Origin: Megalobrama amblycephala
Lineage: Eukaryota > Chordata > Actinopteri > Cypriniformes > Xenocyprididae
DNA length: 64,000 nucleotides
Direction of reading: 5' to 3'
Assembly: GCF_018812025.1 (NCBI RefSeq)
Contig: NC_063053.1
Location: 9,742,123-9,806,122, forward strand
Part shown: positions 22,937 to 36,000 of the stretch, piece after piece
Layout of the letters: each line of letters begins with the position of its first letter
Position numbering within the stretch: the stretch's first letter is position 1
Position numbers and translations under genes: made by a program
Notes under the pieces: model-generated
Told to the model about the DNA's origin: nothing
Database searches by the model: none
Seen by the model: the letters and a program-made list of their open reading frames with translations, nothing else

Positions 22937-24317
22937 TTAACTACACCAACTCTTTAAAATAAAACACCTGCCTCACTGCACACTGGAAGATATTTCATAA
23001 ATTCACACTGTAGTGTACTGTTGCTCAGTATGCCATTACAAAACAGCACTTTACACTATTTATATACCGTTTTCTCCCTATTTCATTAATATTATGGTCA
23101 AAATAATTAGTTGCTGATAACTAGAGATGAAACGGATTCGCATCATGAATCAGAAGTCATCAAACACAATGATTCAGAAAAAAATTGGCATGTTCACCAA
23201 ATACACTTGTGCATCTGGACCATGTGACCTTTAAGACACATGTATTGTCGTGGTATAATAAAAAGGCCACTATTACTCTTAAACTTCACTGTTCTACAAG
23301 ATGCCATTTATCTATTATGAAACAGGTTTATTAACAGCAGTTATGAGGCATCAGGTTACCATAATGTTTTAATAGAATAATCGATCAAGGACCAAACACT
23401 CAGACTGGATTCTTAGTTTCTACATAACAGACTAAATCAAATTATCACATGATTTCTGAATTATAAAAGTGACTCCCTGAAACTCAGACATCAACACCAC
23501 AAAGACGGAAAATAAAGATAATTGGCCGATCGAATTATGTGAAGGCAGGCAAGACGATGAATTTCACAAAAGATGTCAGGGTCATATTTAACCCCAAAAT
23601 TAGCATAAAAAAATGTTGTTTCAAAAAAGCCTATTGTTAGGATTTTTTGATTTGTGAAATATTTCAAATAAAGACATTTGTAAAGCATATATGTAATAGT
23701 AGTATATGATACATTCTAAATCTACTTCATATTGAAACAAAAAAAAAAAATCTAAGCAAAATATATTTTATTTCTTTAGATTTTTGGGTGAAATAAGTAA
23801 ATTTATTTGTGAATCACATAACAAAGGTTATTTTATAAGCTCATTACAAACTGCTTTAGATATTTATATTTGCCTTTAGTATTTAATATTGCATTCGCAA
23901 GGCTAATTGGGGAGAAATGTTTAGCAAAAGTGCTTCATGTGAAACGGCACGTCGTCTTTCGCATGTTAAGGATACTTTAAAGATTCAGTTGAAAGATAAT
24001 GATTCACCTGAACATATCTAATTCAATATAAAACAATCACTTATTAATATAAAACGTTCTTCCGATATTTATTTTTCCTCAGTCTCTTTCTTAAAATGTC
24101 AAGCCCATAAAATGAGTAACACACGACTCCCAGGTCTGATTATGTTGACTGAAATAAAGCTAAATCTCTGTTCTAACTCCAAACAGAATAGTCACATTCA
24201 CAGGGAAAAGAAAACCAAATCCAGCGTCTGTGAAAATGTCCAGTAGTGTGGCGGCGCGGTAGTGTCTCTTAAAGCTGTGTGAAATCAGAACGACGGTGGA
24301 TGGAATCGGTGATAAGC
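22937..24317 (-). other. march5: probable march5 3' UTR
   Basis: This is AT-rich sequence downstream of the march5 stop with no recognisable coding exon or large repeat, so it is best read as 3' UTR plus flank. Minus-strand AATAAA candidates occur at 24068-24073, 23802-23807, 23767-23772, 23327-23332 and, beyond the TTAA element, 22186-22191. Which one is used cannot be decided from sequence alone. Confidence 0.45.
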
Positions 24318-27300
24318 TCAGGCCTCGTCCAGCTCAGGGAAATTGAGGATCTTGCGATGAGCCTGTCGGAGATACTGCTGCTGCTTGAAATAGACCTTAA
24401 ACGCCCCTTTAATAGCCACAAACGCAATGCCACCCTGAGAGACGGAGAGATAGAAGTCATCAGTATCGTCAGAGGATACATATGCACATATCAGAGAAAT
24501 AGTTTTCCACCATATCCCTCGTACCAGAATGGTCCTCTGAAGATTTGAGTTGACGCTGCTGAACATCAGTTTACCCACAATGGTGGCGATGGTGGGGAAC
24601 ACGAGGGCTCCGCACAGAATCCGCGTGGCCGACACGTGATCGGCGAGCGGACTGGCCTCCGCCGGGATCCTGGGCACTGGGCAGCCAATACCTGCGCATG
24701 ACAGAACATTTTTGGTCACAATTTCGCAAAATCTTGTAGTAAGTAATACAAGTAGATAAACAGAAAAATCAGCTAGTTTAGCTAGTTTCCATTGTGTCGT
24801 TTTAAAATTATACTGACAGTTTAAACTGGTATTATTGTTAATTTTGTTCATTTACATTTCAGTCGCAGTCAGTACATTTTGTATCAGTGTTAAAAATGAA
24901 CTTTTCCATTAAGACAACAGAATTGTTTAGATTTGTTTCTGTTGGAAGAAAAAAAATGGCAGAAAAATGTACAGGTGCTGGTCATATAATTAGAATATCA
25001 TCAAAAAGTTTATTTATTTCACTACTTTCATTCAAAAAGTGAAACTTGTATATTATATTAATTCATTACACACAGACTGATATATTTCAAATGTTTATTT
25101 CTTTTAATTTTGATGATTATAACTGACAACTAAGGAAAATCCCAAATTCAGTATCTCAGAAAATTAGAATATTGTGAAAAGGTTCAATATTGAAGACACC
25201 TGGTGCCACACTCTAATCAGCTAATTAACTTAAAACACCTGCAAAGGCCTTAAGTGGTCTCTCAGTCTAGTTCTGTAGGCTACACAATCATGGGGAAGAC
25301 TGCTGACTTGACAGTTGTCCAAAAGACGACCATTGACACCTTGCATAAGGAGGGCAAGACACAAAAGGTCATTGCAAAAGAGTCTGGCTGTTCACAGAGC
25401 TCTGTGTCCAAGCACATTAATAAAGAGGCGAAGGGAAGGAAAAGATGTGGTAGAAAAAAGTGTACAAGCAATAGGGATAACTGCACCCTGGAGAGGATTG
25501 TGAAACAAAACCCATTCAAAATTGTGGGGGAGATTCACAAAGAGTGGACTGCAGCTGGAGTCAGTGCTTCAAGAACCACTACGCACAGACGTATGCAAGA
25601 CATGGGTTTCAGCTGTCGCATTCCTTGTGTCAAGCCACTCTTGAACAACTGACAGCGTCAGACGCGTCTAAAGACAAAAGTAAATTTTGCATTTCCTTTG
25701 TAAATCAGGGTCCCAGAGTCTGGAGGAAGAGAGGAGAGGCACACAATCCACGTTGCTTGAGGTCCAGTGTAAAGTTTCCACAGTCAGTGATGGTTTGGGG
25801 TGCCATGTCATCTGCTGGTGTTGGTCCACTGCGTTTTCTGAGGTCCAAGGTCAACGCAGCCGTATACCAGGAAGTTTTAGAGCACTTAATGTTTCCTGCT
25901 GCTGACCAACTTTATGGAGATGCAGATTTCATTTTCCAACAGGACTTGGCACCTGCACACAGTGCCAAAGCTACCACTACCTGGTTTAAGGACCATGATA
26001 TCCCTGTTCTTAATTGGCCAGCAAACTCACCTGACCTTAACCCCATAGAAAATCTTTGGGGTATTGTGAAGAGGAAGATGCGATATGCCAGACCCAACAA
26101 TGCAGAAGAGCTGAAGGCCACTATCAGAGCAACCTGGGCTCTCATAACACCTGAGCAGTGCCACAGACTGATCGACTCCATGCCACGCCACATTGCTGCA
26201 GTAATTCAGGCAAAAGGAGCCCCAACTAAGTATTGAGTGCTGTACATGCTCATACTTTTCATGTTCATACTTTTCAGTTGGCCAAGATTTCTAAAAATCC
26301 TTTCTTTGTATTGGTCTTAAGTAATATTCTAATTTTCTGAGATACTGAATTTGGGATTTTCCTTAGTTGTCAGTTATAATCATCAAAATTAAAAGAAATA
26401 AACATTTGAAATATATCAGTCTGTGTGTAATGAATGAATATAATATACAAGTTTCACTTTTTGAATGGAATTAGTGAAATAAATCAACTTTTTGATGATA
26501 TTCTAATTATATGACCAGCACCTGTAGACAGAAGGTCATGGTATATTAGGAAATGTCTATAACATAACACTAAAAACAGAATATGTATTTAAAATATTAA
26601 ATCATATATATTTAAATTAAATAATAAATCTCATAATTAAATAACAAACATAATAATTAAATTTAAAAGATAGTTATATGTGTATGTGGACATTTATAAA
26701 TATAAAGAATGTTCAAAATGATGTAATATAGATACAGATGATATTATTCATATATTACAGTTTTTATTAATATTTTGAATTAGCTTTTGTTTTTGTAATT
26801 TTAGTTTTCAGTTTAATTTTAGTTACAATTTTTGTAATATTATGTTTTGGGGTTTTTTCAATTTATTTCCAGTTAAACTAAACAAAAATTAAAAATGCAG
26901 CTGAAATAAGATGTTTATGTAATATTTATATCTTATTTTACTTAAATTAACAAAAATGTTTTGATTGTTTTGGTTAACGATAACAACCCTAAGGCATGTT
27001 TACATGACAACGATGTACTAAAAATGAAAAAAAATTTCCTTTGCATTTTTCACATACAGCTGACAACACTGTCAAAATGGTCCCTGTTCACATGGATCCC
27101 TGAAAACGATTAAAAACGCTGTATTATTCATTCCAGGCCAGTAGTTGGCGATGTCACTTTGTAAAGAAACACTACGCCTCTATAGAGGGTATGCACGTGA
27201 CGTCACCGTCGACTGTTACGACTGTGGTCACGCCCACTGAGTGGCAAAAGACTGAGTGGCAGCATTGGTTTTCAGCGTGAATGTCGCAAAAAACAAACAA

Positions 27301-28624
27301 AACACTTCCAAAACGGGAAAGAGCTTTGTGATTGACTGTACAAATAGCTTTGACACAACACCTGAGGTATATATTTAAAAACCACAGAAAGCAACAAGGA
27401 AAAAAGAAAATGGATCACTGCAATTCACAGAAACAGCTGGACTCCAGGCAGAGAAACATGGATCTACAGTTATCATTTTGTGTCAAATTGTTAGATTTTG
27501 AGGTAAAATCATACCGTATATATTGTATTTTTATATATTATGTTGACAACTCATCAATTAAATATTTTACATCTTATATTCTGCATTGGGTGTTTTTCAA
27601 TAAACAACACTGACAAAAACTATACTATATATGTTTTAGGGCTGGACAATATGACGATATAACATTGATATAAGTGATTACGCGGATACCGATTACCGAT
27701 TAAGTGATTACCGATATTGTAGTTATATAAAATATTCACAGGCAGATTTGCTTTATGTGTTTCCCCGCCATCGAAATCAGGCACATATAAATGTCAGGAA
27801 ACACGACTCCTGGCTGCATGTCAATATCCATGGATTAGGTTTATTTGACAAGTTGTAAGGAACACATTCAATTCCAACCTTTAGTGTAATTGTTTGTTTG
27901 CGCAGTTTCCCCTATTAAATCCAGTCACTCAGCAGGTTCTTTTGCCACTCAGTCCAGCTGAGGGAGCGCGCTTTCGGCAGGAAAGTGACGTTGATGCATA
28001 CCCTCTATAGACTGAACACGTAATATGTATGTGCATGACGTCACCACTTTCACAAATTCACGTTTTTGTAGTTTACAAAGAGATGAAAACGGTATTAAAA
28101 AAAAAAAGAAAATTGAAACCTGTTTTCAAAAGCCCCCAAAACACTGCTATCTTGTAAACGAACAGCCAAAATGCATAAAAATAATTTTTTTAGTTGAAAA
28201 CGGTGTCATGTAAACCCCCAGGAAGACTGACCTGGGAAGATACTGTTGAGGATCTGAAGCTTATTGGAGTATTTCCTCCAGAGGCGAAGCACATAATCTT
28301 CCCAGCGAATCATCTTCCCCAGAATTAGCATAACTGGGATGGTGGGCAGGCCAATCAACAAGAAGAGAGGATCAGCCCGTTCCATCACATCCAGACCTTC
28401 CTTATGACCCACCACCTGAGAGATGGACATAGACAGATTCTTAAGGATCAAATAAAGCTTGTGAAATCATTTCAGCTGTGAGTGACGTCCCACCTGCATG
28501 ACTGTCACAGCCCCGTATGTGACGGCCGTCCAGTAAATGGATCCCACCATGATACCAGCAGCAGCAAACGGGCAGGCCTTCGAGATCAACCTGTCTGCCA
28601 GATCCAGAACATAAACCACCGGCC
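24318..28624 (-). CDS. march5: march5 exons 3-6: four transmembrane segments and tail
   Basis: Exon 3 (28494-28624) holds the first membrane helix (GIMVGSIYWTAVTYGAVTVM). Exon 4 (28232-28415) holds HKEGLDVMERADP and the second helix with LPTIPVMLILGKMI. Exon 5 (24525-24691) holds PRIPAEASPLADHVSATRIL and the third helix. Exon 6 (24318-24434) holds GGIAFVAIKGAFKVYF and the C-terminus PELDEA. Exons 3 and 4 are 78 bp apart. Intron 4 (24692-28231) contains the Tc1 element and the THAP-bearing element. Confidence 0.94.
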
Positions 28625-30021
28625 CTGGACACAAACACACAGACTCAATTTAACATGCTCTTCTGCTATGAAATGGACTTTTTAACGACTAATGGCGATA
28701 TCTTGAAATTCATTGGCCTACACAATACTGATATATATATTATATAACGACAACACTTATTTTACACAATATTTTCCCAAAGATAACTGAATAAACTTCT
28801 GTTAACCTAATATTAGCTGAATATCAGTTTAGAACTGCAGATATACTACCATTCAAAAGAGAATTGAGTGGTTAGTTCAAATTTTCTGAAGAGACATGAT
28901 CGCTTCATATTATGAATAGATTGAATTTAGGCTTTTATTCACATTTGGACATTGATCAGCGAATATAAACAAAAGCTCAACCGAATCTGCTTGACGCGCG
29001 AGAATGAACCTTATTGGTTCTCGCGCGTCAAGAAAACATTCTTGAGCTTCTGTTTACCAAAACTGATGTGTGAGTTGATGAATGTTTATATGTGAATAAA
29101 AGCCTACAATCACATAAGTTCATCATATAAAATGATTGAATCTCTTCAGAAATTTTGGACTAAACCGCTCAATTGTTATGGATTAGTTTTAAGATCTCTT
29201 TATGAACATTTTGAAGTGTCAAAATGGTAGTCGCGTAGCTGTCAATGGAGGGACAGAAAGCTCTCAGATTTCATCAAAAAGATCTTCATTTGTGTTCCGA
29301 AGATGAACAAAGGTCTTACGACATAAGGGTGAGTAATAAATGACAGAAATTTTATTTTTAGGTGAACTAACCCTTTAAGAGGATGAATCTAGAAATGAAA
29401 GAGGAGTGACTCTGGTTTTCCGCCTCTCCAGCAGGGGGCAGAAGGTGCTATTCTGATATTGTGATGGGAATTACTGGGCCTTCAAAGGCTCTTCGGACTA
29501 TATCAAGATTATTGATCAGAATTTGAAGTTGTCTACAGAAAGGGACGTCACTATGACCATGTAAACACAGCATCACTTTATAGTTCCATGTGTGACCAAT
29601 GATGACTAAATCCTAAATGACTCAGGAATAAAGTTTTAAAACCACTGCAAAGTCTCACTGATCTATGTTTTAAGAAACAGTCCTAAAAAGGAATGAGGAA
29701 ATCCTGAAGGTGGAAATCAAGGGGAAATCATGCAATATTTATTGACCTACAACATGCTTTCCTCTCAGCCTATAAATACCCTCCACTGCAGGAGATGTCT
29801 AGGACGACTCTCTGGAGACTGAAGAGGGTTTTTTCACATTAATTTAATTTCCTTCTTTCTCTTGTGAAACATGACTTCATTTCCACTTTCCACATTCATC
29901 TTACACAGAGCATTTTAATCCATTACAATACATGAAAGCAGCCCTATCAACTAAAGAACTTAAAAGAACAGGAGTTTAACATGAAATGTCAGATTTCACA
30001 TTAAAAATGGGGTGTGTATAT

Positions 30022-30055
<34 letters not shown>

Positions 30056-33000
30056 ATATAAAATACAATTATATTTATATTTATGCCTGAGAAAACATAT
30101 GGGCTGATTGTGTTTAGTGCAAAAGCAAAGAACCAACAACTTACATTTGTCATCTCATCAAAAAGTCCCTGTAAAGGTTATTAGAAGTTTCTATTTGTAA
30201 AATAACCTTCAACACATATTAATTCAGCTCTCAAATGCAGAGCAGACACTTTTCTGTTGTGTGTGTGTGTGTTGAGATCACTGACCCCTCTCGAGAATAT
30301 GAATATGGAATATTCTGATGACAGCGCCGGAATCTGGTTGACGTTCTCTCTAGGACTGCAGCATGAACCTAATGGCTACTGGCAACAGGAAACATTCAGG
30401 CCATTTCTGCTGCCGGCCACAGATTCCATTATTAAGATCATTAAATATAAACTTCCACTTAGCAGGAATACATCTGCAGTCTATTCTCCCTGGTTTCACA
30501 CCAGCTAAGCAGCTCTGCCAAAGAACTGCTGCGGAACAAGGACTTTCTGTTCCCTACAAACCATCTCCGATGCCAGGCTGCATAAAACAACTTCAATGTG
30601 ATGTCATCTCAAGCTGCACTGGACTGAAGAACATCTTGAAAGTTAATCAGGAGTATTATATTTGAAAAAAACAGATGTCCTTTCATCTTTGAACTTATGC
30701 AATTGCTTTTCTGAGCAAAGTGGCAGATCTTAACACACAAGTTAATAGCCACCTCTAAAAGACCAAACCATAGTGAGCTACCTACCTAGGGAGCATTTAA
30801 AGGCATCATAAATAAACAACTACTAAATTATGCTGCCTGATGAAAATATAATAATTTAGGCCAAATTCTAAGAAATAATTGCAAGTATCATATATTCATG
30901 TCCAACACACAAAAGCCCTCTTTATGTTAAAGCTAAATAAATTCATCAAAATAAAAATACTTAGTGTTAAATCTAAAGGAAATTGTCAACTCCATCAGCT
31001 TTTATGTCTGATGGTTGACAAGTGCTCTCAAAAAGTCTATATAATGTGATTTAAAGGTGCCGAAGAACATGTTTTCAAAAGATGTAATATAAGTCTTAAG
31101 TGTCCCCTGAATGTGTCTGTGAATTAATTTTTTTAACTGCCTATCATTATAAATGCGCCAATTCAGGGTACGCTGCCCCTTTAAATCTCGTGCTAAACGC
31201 CTTAAACACCATAAATAAAGTTCACACAGCTAATATAACCCTCAAAATGGATCTTTACAAAGTGTTTGTCATGCAACATGTCTAATCGCGTAAGTATAGT
31301 ATTTATTTGGATGTTTACATTTGATTCTGAATTCTGAGTTTGATAGTGCTCCGTGGCTAAAGCTAACATTACACACTATTGGAGAGATTTATAAAGAATG
31401 AAGTTGTGTTTATGCATTATACAGACTGCAAGTGTTTAAAAAATGAAAATAACGTCAGTCTTGTCTCCGTGAATACAGTAAGAAACGATGGTAACTTTAA
31501 CCACATTTAACAGTACATTAGCAACATGCTAACGAAACATTTAGGAAGACAATTTACAAACATCACTAAAAATATCATGATATCAGTGATCATGTCAGTT
31601 ATTATTGCTCCATCTGCCATTTTTCACTGTTGTCCTCGCTTGCTTACCTAGTCTGATGATTCAGCTGTGCACATCCAGACGTTAATACTGGCTACCCTTG
31701 TGTAATGCATTGAACATGGGCTGGCATATGCAAATATTGGGGGCGTACACCCCGACTGTTACGTAACTCTTACGTAACTGTTCCTCGGAGGTCGTTTAAA
31801 CAAATGAGATTTATATAAGGAGGAGGAAACAATGGAGTTTGAGACTCACTGTATGTCATTTTCATGTACTGAACTCTTGATATTCAACTATGCCGAGGTA
31901 AATTCAATTTTTGAATCTAGGGCACCTAGATGTTTTTTGCATATAGGGAATTGTTGTTTCAAGTTTCTATTTACTCTATATCTGGCCCCAGCTGGACCTT
32001 TATCAACACTGTCAGTATTTGTCAACTCTATCAGTATTCACAGTAACACAGTCAAAAAAACGTGAAGATTTTTGTTAATTTTGAAAGAAATGTCTTATTC
32101 TTTTTTCAATTCATTGTGTTAATATATTAAAGCATCAGCTGAACTACTTGATATCATGTCTGATTTACCTAAGAACATTGGTTATATATGTTTAATATTA
32201 AAAAAAGAGGTTAGAGGATTAAGGAATTTAGGAACTGATTTGTTCATAATAACCCTAACCCAAGAAAAAAAAATTTAATCACTTTATAATATTATTATTG
32301 AACCACTGTACTCACATGAACTGATTTAAATATGTTTTTAGTACCTTTATGGATCTTGAGAGAGGAAGTGTCATTGCTCCCTATGGAGGCCTCACGGAGC
32401 CATCGGATTTCAACTAAAATATCTTAATTTGTGATCCGAAGGTCTTACGGGTGTGGAACGGCATGAGGGTGAGTAATAAATTACAGAATTTTTATTTTTG
32501 GGTGAACTATCCCTTTAAAGGTGCGTTCACACAATGTCATAATTTTTGTAATTACGAGATTTTGCTTAAGAGCTCAAGGAAATATGTCTGAATACAAGGT
32601 ATTCGAAAAACAGTAGGCAAAATGTACCAAACCTACTACTTTCAGTGAGATTCTGAAGTTATCCTGAGTTATGAATGGCAGTGAAGTGATGCAGCTGACA
32701 CCGTAGGTTACATGACAACATGGCAAATGAATTACGTCCAAATTTCCCACGCATTCATTCTATATAGAACATACTTTTTTAAGGGTCGCAAAGTGAGTTT
32801 CATATCAAACGTAGTAACCATGCGATTTCGGACACAGCGAGTGTAAAAACACCTTACACTAAAGGCCGGAACACACCAAGCCGACGGTCGGCCGTTGGGC
32901 AGTTTTTCTTCGTCGGCCGACTAAGTTTTCTCAGTGTGTTCCGCACCGTCGGCTGAAGTTGGTCCTCGTCTGCCTTTTTTCGGCCGATTCGAAATGTTGA

Positions 33001-36000
33001 ATCGGCGTTGGAGCTCGTCGGTCCGTCGGGCCATCTGATCATTCTGATTGGCTGCTCAGCTACTGCCGCCTGCTGTTTCTGAAAGGCATTTCATCTCACG
33101 CAGGCGCAGAACTGATGTGCTGCTTGGTCGTCGGCTGTTTAGCGTCGGTTTGGTGTGTCAGGGCAACTTTGGACACAGATGCTGCTGACGTGAGCCAACC
33201 CCGCAGTCTGCTTTCGTCTCCACTAGCTCGTCGGCATCGGCTTGGTGTGTTCTGGCCTTTAGGTTCGAAACAGAGCCCAAGTGTCTTCATCGAGACTCTG
33301 TCTGAGCGGTCGACACGACAGATCTCGTCACAGAGCAGGCTAGATGCATGTGTGGAAATGTGACAATAACATTAAATATACTTCAATTACTGCCTAACTG
33401 CATAACTGATTCCATGTAGGCAAAAGGAATTAAATTGAAATCTAAATCACTTGGAGGTCTGAAGACTTTATATATGAAATAACTCTAGATGGGTTTAATG
33501 GAGCACTGCATTCACCAAGACATCACTCATTATTATAACCTAAAATATAAAATCCAGGAAACTGAGACCGGAATATGAACACAATGTGTCCTATGAAAGG
33601 AATGAGAAAGTGTTTGTGAAGTACTGCACCGCATGGGTAGAATGTGCCCCGTCTGTCTGATGTGAAAGGATGTCCTCATCTACGGGCTGCTGAATCAGAC
33701 AACTGAATGTGCCCCATCAGGATATTCATCTTTGTTACCAACAGTACATGAAGATCTTATGAAAAACATAAGTATCTTCCTCTTCCTTCTGTCATTATCT
33801 TCCTTAATGTCAAATCAGCACACTCTTGTTTGAAATCTCTAGTCCAGGGGTGTCCAATTCTGCTCCTATAGAGGGCCACTGCCTTGGGTTGTGTCTGAAA
33901 TCGCCCTCTATACCCTCATTCACAATTCCCTACATTAGTCTGCTAATATTGTTAATTACGAATTAATATTGTTAATCATTCACTTAAGGGAGTGAATGAA
34001 AATGAGTGATTAAATTCGAACACTGAGTGTGCAGGAAAGGCTGTCGCACTGGCGTAGTTTGTGCTTGCTGTTTAATAATCATTTGAAACTTAGCAAACTG
34101 GCAGCTCCAGTAATAAGATGAAAAAATTGTATACAACTTAAACAATTTAATAATCAATTAAAAAGGAATTTATATCTGTATAATATTACGCTGTAGCCAC
34201 ATTGGACCAACGGTTTGGAAAATGGATGGATGATTCAGCTGCGGGCGCCATCCTTTGGTCAGATGCAGGAATTATTTCGGTGCACGACTCTCATAGTGCA
34301 TTGAGGGTATTCTCTAGCATTGAGCGTACATCAGTTGGACACTCGTTATTGCGGAGCATTGTGGGACTGAATGAGTGCATTCGATAATGTCCACTATGGT
34401 TTCGGACACCCTTACAAATGGCCGTCCCCTCAAATAGTGCCCTATTTAAGGGTATAGGGGGGCGATTTCAGACAGTCGTGCAGAGTTCAGCTCCGACCTT
34501 AATTAAACAGACCTAATCAAGGTCTCACTAGGCATACTAGAAACTTCCAGGCAGGTTGAGGCAAGTTGGAGCCAAACTCTGCAAGACAGTGGCACTCCCG
34601 GATGAAGTTTGGACACCCATGCTCTAGTATGTTTCTCCTCAGCTACAGCAATACTAGTCTCACTATACTTTATTCTTTATTTAATTTAAAGGTGCCATCG
34701 AACGTGTTTTTACAAGATGTAATATAAGTCTAAGGTGTCCCCTGAATGTGTCTGTGAAGTTGCAGCTCAAAATACCCCATAGATTTATTTTAATTAATTT
34801 TTTTAACTGCCTATTTTGGGGCATCATTATAAATGCGCCGATTCAGGGTGTGCGGCCCCTTTAATTGCTCGCGCTCTCCGCCCCCTCCCGAGCTCTCGAC
34901 TCTATCATTGCATAAACAAAGTTCACACAGCTAATATAACCCTCAAAATGGATCTTTACAAAGTGTTCGTCATGCAGCATGTCTAATCGCGTAAGTATGG
35001 TATTTATTTAGATGTTTACATTTGATTCTGAATGAGTTTGATAGTGCTCCGTGGCTAACGGCTAATGCTACACTGTTGGAGAGATTTATAAAGAATGAAG
35101 TTGTGTTTATGCATTATACAGACTGCAAGTGTTTAAAAATGAAAATAGCGACGGCTCTCGTCTCCGTGAATACAGTAAGAAACGATGGTAACTTTAACCA
35201 CATTTAACAGTACATTAGCAACATGCTAACGAAACATTTAGAAAGACAATTTACAAATATCACTAAAAATATCATGTTATCATGGATCATGTCAGTTATT
35301 ATTGCTCCATCTGCCATTTTTCGCTGTTGTCCTTGCTTGCTTACCTAGTCTGATGATTCAGTTGTGCACAGATCCAGACGTTAATACTGGCTGCCCTTGT
35401 CTAATGCCTCGATCATGGGCTGGCATATGCAAATATTGGGGGCGTACATATTAATGATCCCGACTGTTACGTAACAGTCTGTGTTATGTTGAGATTCGCC
35501 TGTTCTTCGGAGGTCTTTTAAACAAATGAGATTTATATAAGGAGGAGGAAACAATGGAGTTTGAGACTCACTGTATGTCATTTCCATGTACTGAACTCTT
35601 GTTATTCAACTATGCCGAGGTAAATTCAATTTTCCTTTAAATATTATTTATTGCAACAAATCTCTGTTATGTATGTTTATCTTTAACTACAGACTATCAT
35701 TAGAATAACCGGCTTAATAATTAACTGAATTAAGTCTCAAGAACCTTTAACACAGTTGCTCACTGAAGTCTTTACTTTTGGTCATGTCCTTAAAATAAAA
35801 CCTTACTGAGTTGTTAACCAACCAACCACTCTGGCTGATACAAGCTCCGTTTCAAAACCTAGTGAGCCAACTACCTAGACAACACTGTAGGTATCATTGA
35901 TGCAGTCGCTACAACAAGGCTGTTACAAAATCTGTAGGTGTAAGATATGTTGTTTTGCCAAGACTGTAAGGCAGTATTGCATATATATCTATTTGAAAGC

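Larger units (their letters stand above)
26993..28218. mobile_element. GTTTACATGACA-ended element, split by the THAP-bearing element (march5 intron 4)
   Basis: Left GCATGTTTACATGACAACG and right CGGTGTCATGTAAACCCC are inverted. It is interrupted at 27181-28010. A second, uninterrupted copy in opposite orientation lies at 44078-44424 and shares GGCCAGTAGTTGGCGATGTC and GCATGACGTCACC. Confidence 0.65.

Noticed and set aside
24318..24851. 177-codon continuous minus-strand frame as a separate gene
   Set aside because: It is march5 exons 5 and 6 joined through the 90-nt open intron and extended into intron 4. Homology ends exactly at the splice sites.
25544..26236. 230-codon frame as an intact gene
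   Set aside because: Its first 40 or so codons are out of frame with the transposase; only the part from about 25675 is the DDE half of a broken Tc1 gene.
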